Assembly (NCBI GenBank): GCA_013151555.1
Contig: JAADIA010000036.1
Coordinates: 1-21,989 of the forward strand
DNA: 21,989 nucleotides
Direction: 5' to 3'
Source of the DNA: Nitrospirota bacterium
GTDB taxonomy: Bacteria > NPL-UPA2 > JAADIA01
Below are positions 13,709 to 19,883 of the stretch, piece by piece. Under the pieces are notes generated by a model that did no database searches, had not been told where the DNA came from, and saw only the letters and a program-made list of their open reading frames with translations. The translations under genes were made by a program, and so were the position numbers. Numbering within the stretch: the first letter of the stretch is position 1; every line of letters starts with the position of its first letter.

Positions 13709-13888
13709 CTATTTCTTGTGAGCGATGCAGAATTTTGATCGCCCGCTTGCTGATCTTTTACATCTCTTCCCCGCCTTAGTATTAGCGGCGCATCTCGTAG
13801 CCTTTACCTTAGCCTTAGCCTTAACCGTTACCTTAGCTTTAGCCTTGGCCTTAGCCTTGGGCTTAGCAGCACTTTTCTTCTTAGCCAT
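13709..13888 (-). CDS. Small lysine/alanine-rich basic protein with C-terminal Cys/His motif
   Basis: The product has 59 residues from ATG at 13888; AGGAGGTGA (13897-13905) lies eight bases upstream, so the in-frame GTG at 13900, which overlaps that site, is not used. The first half is low-complexity (AKAKAKAKV, KAKAKVKA), like histone H1 or HU-tail proteins, and would bind nucleic acid. The C-terminal half, RCAANTKAGKRC..FCIAH, has the spacing C-X9-C-X10-C-X2-H, a possible zinc-knuckle seen in small DUF-type proteins (CaA.TksGk-C pattern). The low-complexity part is built from CCTTAG-like hexamers, so its length could vary. It has its own promoter and terminator, which suggests high expression. 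Function: possibly nucleoid-associated, inferred. Confidence 0.75.
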   Translation of the reverse strand: MAKKKSAAKPKAKAKAKAKVTVKAKAKVKATRCAANTKAGKRCKRSASGRSKFCIAHKK

Positions 13889-13965
13889 AAATATCTTCAC
13901 CTCCTCTCGTCTTTCTCTTACTGCTTCTATTCACTTTGCAGGAAAAATATCTTGGATGATCCTTG

Positions 13966-13994
13966 AGTATAGCATTAAACGAAGAAGAGTTCAA
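13966..13994 (-). promoter_or_regulatory. Sigma70-type promoter of the lysine-rich small gene
   Basis: On the minus strand, TTGAAC (13994-13989) and TATACT (13971-13966) are separated by 17 bases, with TGC before the -10 (extended -10). Transcription would start near 13959, leaving an untranslated leader of about 70 bases. Confidence 0.7.
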
Positions 13995-14009
13995 GATTAT
14001 ATTCTCTAT

Positions 14010-14037
14010 CCATATGTTTTCATCCATATGTTTTCAT
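14010..14037. repeat. Two tandem copies of a 14-base unit
   Basis: CCATATGTTTTCAT is repeated exactly at 14010-14023 and 14024-14037, just upstream of the lysine-rich gene's -35 (seen from the minus strand). A pair of regulator sites is possible. Otherwise the 263 bases from 13889 to 14151 are AT-rich and hold no other gene. Confidence 0.6.
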
Positions 14038-14151
14038 CAACCAGTTTAAATTATATCATATATCTAAAGAAGAATGCAAAGAATATTTACTTACTCAATA
14101 AATTATTTTCTTGTTACAAAAAAATACCTTCCGGTTTTCTTCTTTCATCGT

Positions 14152-14595
14152 CTATGGCCGGAGGCTCTCAAATCCCGTGTCCGAATCTTCTGCCCGGTAG
14201 GCATTGTTATCAATGATTTCAAGAAGGATAACCTCTCCAAGTTTCCATACCTCAATGCCCGGCCGAATGCATCCCGTCCGGGTTTTTTCTTCACGTCCAA
14301 GGGCAGCATGCATATGAAGTCTTGGTTGTCCATTGCTATCGGGAAAGATAGCACCGGCAGCAACAATTTCATGAACTCCTTTGAGCTTAAAAACCATCGG
14401 AACTATTGGTGTGGATTCGCTGTCCTTGGGTCCCGCGACGATGTTCCCTCCATCTTTAATCCCACCCACAAGAATACACAATCCCCGGGATATATTCTTT
14501 TCCCGGGCAAGCAGTTCAATAACGTCAGGAAGCTTATCTCCATCTTCTAACCTTATAACAAATATTCTTCCGATCTTGCCTTCAGAATATTTCAT
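14152..14595 (-). CDS. PPC/DUF296-domain protein
   Basis: This 147-residue protein starts KYSEGKIGRIFVIRLEDGDKL and carries the PPC core LHMHAALGRE (93-102) and GCIRPGIEVWKLGEVILLE. The bacterial PPC domain is a trimeric fold related to plant AT-hook protein C-domains; the histidines may bind metal and the biochemical role is not settled. There is no AT-hook here. The start ATG is preceded by GGGGA about 12 bases upstream, a moderate site. It lies downstream of the secreted hydrolase in the same direction, 51 bases apart, with a possible promoter in the gap. Confidence 0.88.
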   Translation of the reverse strand: MKYSEGKIGRIFVIRLEDGDKLPDVIELLAREKNISRGLCILVGGIKDGGNIVAGPKDSESTPIVPMVFKLKGVHEIVAAGAIFPDSNGQPRLHMHAALGREEKTRTGCIRPGIEVWKLGEVILLEIIDNNAYRAEDSDTGFESLRP

Positions 14596-14612
14596 TTTTC
14601 TTAAAGTCCCCT

Positions 14613-14642
14613 ACTCTATTATTAAGACTTAAACAAAGTCAA
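14613..14642 (-). promoter_or_regulatory. Possible promoter of the PPC-domain gene
   Basis: On the minus strand TTGACT (14642-14637) and TAGAGT (14618-14613) are 18 bases apart, in the short gap after the hydrolase stop. The -35 is good, the -10 modest, so I rate this as tentative. Confidence 0.35.
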
Positions 14643-14646
14643 TTGG

Positions 14647-15795
14647 TTAATCCCGGAAAGCCTCTCGGAAAATAAATAGCCGGGGGTCCGGTTTAGTTAA
14701 TATCTTCTCAGCCGTATAGTCATCCATTAGATACCGACGGAAGAAGGCAAGGCAATACTTGTTAACCACGCCGGTCACTGCATCTTTGAACCGAACGTCT
14801 CGCGTGGAAAAGGTTTTTCCCATCTTAGCATTAAATGCTCCTGCCCCGCCGAAGTTAAGATGTTTTGCTCCTTTTACTCCAATAAGAAATTTGGGAGGGT
14901 TAGCAAGTGCATAGTCTTGCTTCATCCCTTCTGTCTTCGGGGGGCTTCTACTGTCAAGCAGAACCATCGTCTCTTTTTCTCCGAAGATAATCATTACCGG
15001 TATTTTCAACCGCGAGATATCTGTGCTCCTCCGGGACATCCCGGGATGTCCCCCAATGGGAACAGCTGCCTTGATTCTCCTATCATGATACCAGGGTATC
15101 GCTCCTGAAACGGCTAAGGTAGTCCAGGCCCCAAAAGATACTCCCATCATGCCAATCTTTTCCGGAGCCACGATACCGTAAAATGGGCTTTTGGGATCAG
15201 CGTTTAGTTTCAATAAATAATCTATGGTGGCAGTAACCTCGGCAGGTCTATGTTTATACTTCATTGCTTGTCCCCTGCTCCTTGCCACTTTTGTACTGCC
15301 TTCATATGCCCATCTGAGCCAGTCTCTTACTCTGACCTTGGTTTTCTTATCCGAGCGGCAGGCAATAAATTCGTCAGAATGGTCCGGTCCGGCAACAACA
15401 AACCCCGATGCAGTTAACTCTTCCGCGTAAATCGCCAGGGAAGTTGCAGATACACCACCTCCATGAGACAGAATCACAAGTGGAAATGGACCCTTTAAGG
15501 GAAAGGCATCTTTTGCTACATCAGCTTCAAGTTCTCTTCCGATTAAAAAATACTTCATCGGAGCAGGTTTCTCGTTTGTAGGATACCAGACTGCTACAAC
15601 TAAGGATTCGGTCCCTGGGCGCGGGACTTTGAGAATCCGGAAACCAATATTGTAGCGTCTCGCCAGAGGGGTATTCTCATCCCCTGCAGCAATACCGGGA
15701 AATGATATAAGGATTAGTCCGGTAATAACAAATAGACCGATGAATATTTTTCTCTTTACTATGGCAAGCCAATCTGACCGATATATCCGTCTCAT
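14647..15795 (-). CDS. Secreted alpha/beta hydrolase, PAF-acetylhydrolase/dienelactone-hydrolase-like
   Basis: This 382-residue protein has an N-terminal signal or anchor (basic start, hydrophobic 17-32, SFPGIAAG near 31-38). The oxyanion HGGG is at 111-114, the nucleophile elbow GVSFG at 218-222 (S220), and a likely catalytic His at H312 in KGAKHLNF; the acid could be in FGEKETM (271-277). RPAEVTATIDYLL (183-195) is like the platelet-activating-factor acetylhydrolase/chlorophyllase group. It is expected to hydrolyse an ester or related bond outside the cytoplasm; substrate unknown. AAGGA lies before ATG 15795. It is preceded by a 58-residue gene 13 bases upstream, probably co-transcribed. 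Confidence 0.85.
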   Translation of the reverse strand: MRRIYRSDWLAIVKRKIFIGLFVITGLILISFPGIAAGDENTPLARRYNIGFRILKVPRPGTESLVVAVWYPTNEKPAPMKYFLIGRELEADVAKDAFPLKGPFPLVILSHGGGVSATSLAIYAEELTASGFVVAGPDHSDEFIACRSDKKTKVRVRDWLRWAYEGSTKVARSRGQAMKYKHRPAEVTATIDYLLKLNADPKSPFYGIVAPEKIGMMGVSFGAWTTLAVSGAIPWYHDRRIKAAVPIGGHPGMSRRSTDISRLKIPVMIIFGEKETMVLLDSRSPPKTEGMKQDYALANPPKFLIGVKGAKHLNFGGAGAFNAKMGKTFSTRDVRFKDAVTGVVNKYCLAFFRRYLMDDYTAEKILTKPDPRLFIFREAFRD

Positions 15796-15808
15796 TCCTC
15801 ATCCTTAT

Positions 15809-15985
15809 TTAATAAAGGATACTGGACTGAACTTCAGTCTCCGTTGGCAAATTCCGGTAAGGTAGCTTGACAATACCTCGGGCTATATATTTGCCGGGTG
15901 TGGTCTCCACTTGAGGAATTACCTTGGAAAGGTAGGAAGTTTCAGATACCTTTTTCTCAGCATAACCGGTAAGTCCGGTTTTCAT
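15809..15985 (-). CDS. Small protein of 58 residues, unknown function
   Basis: The frame runs from ATG (15985) to TAA (15809) and is preceded by a near-perfect Shine-Dalgarno AAGGAGGGATG. The product starts MKTGLTGYAEKKVSETSYLS, includes PGKYIARGIVKLPYRNLP and ends VQSSILY. It has no membrane segment and no cysteine. I recognise no family. It ends 13 bases before the secreted hydrolase start on the same strand, so the two probably form one transcript. Because it is below 60 residues it would be missed by common gene callers. Confidence 0.6.
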   Translation of the reverse strand: MKTGLTGYAEKKVSETSYLSKVIPQVETTPGKYIARGIVKLPYRNLPTETEVQSSILY

Positions 15986-16062
15986 GATTCATCCCTCCTT
16001 TATTAGGTTGAACCACTATCAGCTAATACTCAAATACCTTCCAACTTTTTGTGAGGAATTTT

Positions 16063-16629
16063 TTACTCCCGGGGCTTGGCAAGAATTTCCAACACTTTCA
16101 AATTCAGGAATCTCTTCGAGGCCGCCGACTTAATAAGACAGACGGTATCAGCGCCCCGGCCCGTTCCGCCCACGGCCACCACTTCTTCTTCCTCAGGTAA
16201 CATCCCGGCATCGCAGGCTTCCATAACTATCTCCACGGCTACTTTTACCCCCTGGGAAAATCTTCTCAATGTTTGGGTTATAAGTATTGTAGGATAAACA
16301 CCTTGAAATTCTTTAGTTAATGCTGTTTCTATGGAATGGGTCAGGATTGTTCCCGTATAAACTTTAGCTCCCAGCCCGGTTATTTCTTTTCGTATTTCCC
16401 CGGATATCTCCAGTTCATTCGGCTTTCTAAAACCAGCCGAATGGGTTACCACTACTAAGTTCACTTCCCGGCTCGGCAATTCCTTGGCAAACCGGAGTCC
16501 TGTATTCCCGCTGGTCGAGGCCACTACCACGTTCTTATAACCTTCCTCTACCAGTCTTCTCACTATTTTCAAACAGTCTCCGGTACATGCCGGGCCGCCT
16601 TTATCAAAATATTCCACTTCCCGTTTCAC
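16063..16629 (-). CDS. Stand-alone pyruvate-kinase C-terminal-domain-like protein
   Basis: This 188-residue protein has the Rossmann-like features of the pyruvate kinase alpha/beta domain: VVVASTSGNTGLRFAKEL (34-51), VVVTHSAGF, and AVGGTGRGADTVCLIKSA. It lacks the catalytic barrel, so it is not a pyruvate kinase. Such free-standing copies (COG1751 type) are uncharacterised; they may bind a phosphorylated effector. Start is GTG 16629 with AGAGGGAAG about six bases upstream. It follows the DUF302 gene by 35 bases in the same direction. The 77 bases after it lead to the 58-residue gene. Confidence 0.83.
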   Translation of the reverse strand: MKREVEYFDKGGPACTGDCLKIVRRLVEEGYKNVVVASTSGNTGLRFAKELPSREVNLVVVTHSAGFRKPNELEISGEIRKEITGLGAKVYTGTILTHSIETALTKEFQGVYPTILITQTLRRFSQGVKVAVEIVMEACDAGMLPEEEEVVAVGGTGRGADTVCLIKSAASKRFLNLKVLEILAKPRE

Positions 16630-16664
16630 TGTCTTCCCTCTTCAGTTTCCCAGGTTAGGACCTA

Positions 16665-17051
16665 TTAAAGATTTTTTATCACTTGGTGCAATTTTTCTCT
16701 AATCTGGACGGCAATTTCATCCAACCCGGCATTTTCTACAGCCTGCATGGAAGCAACCGGGTCTATAGCAGCTACTTCTATTTTCCCGCCGGAAAGCTCT
16801 TGCACGATTACATTGCAGGGCAACATTAAACCAATCTTATCCTCTGCCTGCAAAGCTTTGTAAGCAAAGGGTGGATTACAAGCGCCCAGGATGCGGTATT
16901 TTCGGAAATCCACATCCAGTTTTTTCTTCAGGGTCTCTTTCACATCAATTTCCGTAAGGATACCAAAACCTTCTTTCTTCAGTTCTTCAATAACCCTGGC
17001 AACAGTTTCATCAAAAGATGTTTCCAGGGTCTTGCTGAAATAATAACTCAT
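16665..17051 (-). CDS. DUF302-domain protein
   Basis: This 128-residue protein has the DUF302 pattern: YYFSKTLETSFDETVARVIEE at the start, EGFGILTEIDVKETLKKKL, the CNP motif in YRILGACNPPFAYKAL, and LPCNVIVQE. These small proteins of unknown role are sometimes linked to metal or redox stress. AGGAGG precedes ATG 17051 closely and lies in the last bases of the YjbQ gene, 4 bases away, so translation is coupled. No signal peptide is seen. Confidence 0.92.
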   Translation of the reverse strand: MSYYFSKTLETSFDETVARVIEELKKEGFGILTEIDVKETLKKKLDVDFRKYRILGACNPPFAYKALQAEDKIGLMLPCNVIVQELSGGKIEVAAIDPVASMQAVENAGLDEIAVQIREKLHQVIKNL

Positions 17052-17055
17052 TTTT

Positions 17056-17472
17056 TCATCCTCCTATGATCTTGACCAAAATTTCCTTCTCTCTCTTTCC
17101 GTCGAATTCCGCATAATAGATGGTTTGGTAAATCCCCAGGTCTAACTGTCCGTTGCTAAGGGGAAGAACAATATGATGACCGGTAAGGATAGATTTTAGA
17201 TGGCCCTCTGCATTTTTCTTGGGGTCGGACCGGTTATGAGCATAGTCGTCTCCCTCAGGAACGAGCTGACTCCATACTTTTTGGTAGTCTCCGGTAAGGC
17301 AGGTATCGGAATCGCTGATATAGACGGCGGAACTGGTATGATGCGGGAAAACAAGGACAAGCCCTTCCTGCAAATGACTGTCCCGGCAGACATGCTGCAC
17401 CCGGGCAGTGATATTAACAATCTCTTCTTTTGACCGGGTAGTTAAACGGATAAACTCTTTATAAGTCTTCAT
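17056..17472 (-). CDS. yjbQ: YjbQ/UPF0047-family protein
   Basis: This 138-residue protein has the family's conserved blocks: FPHHTSSAVYIS (42-53) with the twin His, LVPEGDDYAHNRSDPKKNAEGHLKS-like region (70-94; H79, N87, H91), and DLGIYQTIYYAEFDGKR (111-127). It forms a compact trimeric beta-fold; some members have weak thiamine-phosphate-synthase activity, but the in vivo function is not known. First gene of a leftward cluster, it sits under a good promoter (17510-17537). The Shine-Dalgarno is weak. Confidence 0.92.
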   Translation of the reverse strand: MKTYKEFIRLTTRSKEEIVNITARVQHVCRDSHLQEGLVLVFPHHTSSAVYISDSDTCLTGDYQKVWSQLVPEGDDYAHNRSDPKKNAEGHLKSILTGHHIVLPLSNGQLDLGIYQTIYYAEFDGKREKEILVKIIGG

Positions 17473-17509
17473 TAGAAAGATTTGTCCCCGTTAAATAACT
17501 TTCTTAAAT

Positions 17510-17537
17510 AGTATAGCAGATTAAGAAATAAGGTCAA
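17510..17537 (-). promoter_or_regulatory. Sigma70-type promoter for the leftward yjbQ cluster
   Basis: On the minus strand TTGACC (17537-17532) and TATACT (17515-17510) are 16 bases apart with TGC before the -10. Its -35 is separated by only six bases from the -35 of the rightward promoter, so the two are back to back. Confidence 0.75.
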
Positions 17538-17543
17538 GGAAAA

Positions 17544-17571
17544 TTGACGCCTTTCAGTTATGTGCTATAAT
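17544..17571 (+). promoter_or_regulatory. Sigma70-type promoter for the MFS transporter
   Basis: TTGACG (17544-17549) and TATAAT (17566-17571) are 16 bases apart, with TGC before the -10 (extended -10). Transcription would start near 17578. Directly after it, TAAGGATA occurs twice in tandem at 17579-17594. Confidence 0.8.
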
Positions 17572-17602
17572 ACCGGTTTAAGGATATAAGGATACTTAAG
17601 AA

Positions 17603-17616
17603 GGTAACCGGTTACC
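17603..17616 (+). promoter_or_regulatory. Perfect 14-base palindrome in the MFS leader
   Basis: GGTAACCGGTTACC is exactly self-complementary and lies between the predicted transcription start and the Shine-Dalgarno of the MFS gene. It has the look of a dimeric regulator's operator. No adjacent regulator gene is present, so this is inference. Confidence 0.5.
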
Positions 17617-17627
17617 CAGGATTTATC

Positions 17628-18803
17628 ATGACGACTGATTATAGGAAACAGCTTCTTTATTTATCTGCTCTCATCATGGATATGTGTGTCGGGATAGTTC
17701 TTTTCGCTATCCCTTTGTTTTTAATTGAGAGGCTCCATGCCTCAGCTTTCATAATTGGCCTTACCGGAAGCCTGGGAGCTCTGGGTTACAGTCTTTTCTG
17801 TCTGGGGACAGGCAGACTTTCCGACAAGTTGGGACGAAAGAAAGTAGTGACTATAGGGCTGGGAATTTTTATCAGCGCCTATTTTCTCATTCCCTTTGTC
17901 CGCAGCTTATTCCCGGTTTTTATTCTGGTTATTCTCGGGGGAATAGGCATGTCCATGTTCTGGCCGCCTCTTCAAGCTTGGGTTGCCGAGAGTACAGAAA
18001 AGAAAAGACTCATAGAAAGCCTGGGTATATTCAATATTTCCTGGAGTGTCGGCTTGATGCTTGGTTCTCTCCTGGGAGGGATTCTTTTTCCCTTAGGGTC
18101 CGGCGTCCCCTTTTATTTTGCCGTTGGACAAACAGTAGTTTTGTTATTGATCATTCTTCAATTATCAGAGGTCCAAAAAAGACCGCTACCGGAAGAACTG
18201 AAGACAGCGGATGAAAATATACTTATCGATAAAACCAGCTTCCTTTTTATTGCCTGGATGGCTAACTTTGTTAGTTGGTTTATCGTTATCATGCTCCGCA
18301 ACCTTTTTCCTGTCCTGGCAGTGAACCTGGAGATTAGTCCCAGGGTGCTGGGGGTTTTAATCTTTTTAATATATTTTTCTCAAACAGGGATGTTTATTCT
18401 CTTGCGCCGTTTTCGGGGATGGCACTACCGAATAGGTCCGCTTTTATTTTGTCAGGGATTAGCTTCAATAGGGTTGATAATAGGTTTTTTTACCAGTTCT
18501 ATTCTTCTTTTTGGGATAAGCTTTATCCTGATGGGCGTCTCCGGTGGGATGACTTATTTCTCCAGCATTTTCTATAGCCTGGACAGTCTCTCTGCCAAAG
18601 GGAAGAAGACCGGTTTCCATGAATCCATCCTGGGGACGGGAGCCCTACTCGGTCCCCTATTCGGGGGATTGGCAGCTCGTTATTATAATCTCAGGGCTCC
18701 TTACCTTTTAGGTTTAATTTTGCTTATCTGTGCTATGCTTCTGGAAGTTGTGATATACCATAATGCTAAGACTGTAAATAGGAGAAAGAGAAAAAACCTT
18801 TAA
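17628..18803 (+). CDS. Major facilitator superfamily transporter
   Basis: This 391-residue inner-membrane carrier has about 12 hydrophobic helices. The loop between helices 2 and 3 holds the MFS motif A, GRLSDKLGRKK (62-72). Related drug:H+ antiporter (DHA1) or sugar-efflux carriers share this layout, but no substrate signature is seen. The basic C-terminus is KTVNRRKRKNL. AGGAT lies before ATG 17628. It stands as a single gene with its own promoter and palindrome, a pattern common for regulated efflux pumps. No terminator follows; the gap holds an inverted pair of repeats. Confidence 0.92.
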   Translation: MTTDYRKQLLYLSALIMDMCVGIVLFAIPLFLIERLHASAFIIGLTGSLGALGYSLFCLGTGRLSDKLGRKKVVTIGLGIFISAYFLIPFVRSLFPVFILVILGGIGMSMFWPPLQAWVAESTEKKRLIESLGIFNISWSVGLMLGSLLGGILFPLGSGVPFYFAVGQTVVLLLIILQLSEVQKRPLPEELKTADENILIDKTSFLFIAWMANFVSWFIVIMLRNLFPVLAVNLEISPRVLGVLIFLIYFSQTGMFILLRRFRGWHYRIGPLLFCQGLASIGLIIGFFTSSILLFGISFILMGVSGGMTYFSSIFYSLDSLSAKGKKTGFHESILGTGALLGPLFGGLAARYYNLRAPYLLGLILLICAMLLEVVIYHNAKTVNRRKRKNL

Positions 18804-18811
18804 AGAAATTT

Positions 18812-18956
18812 CGACAGGATTAACAGGATAGACGGGATATGAAAAGCTGAAAGCTGAAATAGGGAAAAAAGTGAGAAACAGAAACCTATGACCGCCACTG
18901 GCAAAACGGTAGGGTTACTATAAAAATCCAGTTAATCCTGTTTATCCTGTCAAAAG
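18812..18956. repeat. Inverted pair of GACAGGATTAACAGGAT-type dispersed repeats
   Basis: CGACAGGATTAACAGGAT at 18812-18829 (continuing to 18840) faces the opposite-orientation copy at 18928-18956, which on the other strand reads GACAGGATAAACAGGATT. A segment of about 87 bases between them is not coding. A third copy is at 13534-13566. The pair could form a long weak hairpin after the MFS gene. Confidence 0.75.
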
Positions 18957-18986
18957 ATTGTCCAACCGGTTTTGAGGAGAAAAATA

Positions 18987-19856
18987 ATGAAAGCAGAAGT
19001 AGAATGTATTCCCTGTGTTTTCAAACAAGCCCTGGCTGTTTCCCGCTATATTACCGATGACCCGGTAAGACAACAACGGGCTTTGGATGCAGTGATGCAG
19101 ATTATGGAAGGTATATCTTTGGACCGGTCTCCGGCTGAGATATCCGATAAGGCGGTAAAGACTGTCTGCAACCTATTGGCAAATGAAGACCCCTACCGGG
19201 AGTCCAAACATAAGCATAACCAGGAGGTCCTGAAACTTTATCCCCGGTTGAAAGAAATCATAAATAAAGCAGACGACCGTCTGCATACAGCTCTCCAATT
19301 GGCTTCCGCCGGTAATATCATCGACCTGGGAATTGTGCCTACTTTTGATATAGAGAAGACCATAGAAGAAGTTCTTTCCCGGGGATTCGCTGTGGACCAT
19401 TATAACCAGATGAAAGAACGTCTTCCTTCCGCTAAAAACATTCTCTATATCGGAGACAATGCCGGAGAGATAGTTTTTGATAAGCTTCTTATCGAAGAGT
19501 TAAGCCCGTTACCGGTAACCTTTGCCGTTAAAGAAGGTCCTATCCTTAACGATGTTACTAAAGAGGATGCCCGGGAAGTGGGTATGGACAAAGTAGCCAG
19601 GGTGATCAGTACCGGACAGCAAGTGATTGGAGTTAACCTGCCGGAAGCATCTCCGGAATTCCGTCGTCTTTTTGAAGAAGCGGAAATAATTATTAGTAAA
19701 GGGCAAGGAAATTATGAGACTCTGGACGGGACAAGTGACCGGATCTTCTTCATCCTGAGAGCCAAATGCAATTGCGTGGCCCGGTCGTTGGGAGTGCAGG
19801 AAGGAAACGTAGTTCTCCTGAGAAAAAGCAAAGATGGTTCTGCCGGCATTTCATGA
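18987..19856 (+). CDS. DUF89 (damage-control phosphatase family) protein
   Basis: This 289-residue protein is of the DUF89/ARMT1 family. Blocks seen are ECIPCVFKQAL near the N-terminus (C7, C10), the metal-site IGDNAGEIVFD (155-165, DN at 157-158), VKEGPILNDVT (181-191) and ISKGQGNYETL (236-246). A C-X-C (261-263) follows. In known members the family removes phosphate from damaged or unwanted sugar-phosphate metabolites, metal-dependently; the substrate here is unknown. ATG 18987 has GAGGAG upstream; the in-frame TTG 18972 overlaps that site and is not used. It is a single gene, convergent with the AsmA-like gene 27 bases away. Confidence 0.88.
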   Translation: MKAEVECIPCVFKQALAVSRYITDDPVRQQRALDAVMQIMEGISLDRSPAEISDKAVKTVCNLLANEDPYRESKHKHNQEVLKLYPRLKEIINKADDRLHTALQLASAGNIIDLGIVPTFDIEKTIEEVLSRGFAVDHYNQMKERLPSAKNILYIGDNAGEIVFDKLLIEELSPLPVTFAVKEGPILNDVTKEDAREVGMDKVARVISTGQQVIGVNLPEASPEFRRLFEEAEIIISKGQGNYETLDGTSDRIFFILRAKCNCVARSLGVQEGNVVLLRKSKDGSAGIS

Positions 19857-19883
19857 AGTACCGGTTCCTTATCCCGGGTTAGA

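Noticed and set aside
13800-13866. Regular short-period DNA (CCTTAG-like) as a CRISPR or telomere-like array
   Set aside because: The unit is six bases with no spacers and lies inside a coding frame for an Ala/Lys-rich protein.
14074-14550. Plus-strand frame of 158 codons opposite the PPC-domain gene
   Set aside because: It is antisense to a gene with a clear conserved domain and shows no ribosome site or recognisable motif.
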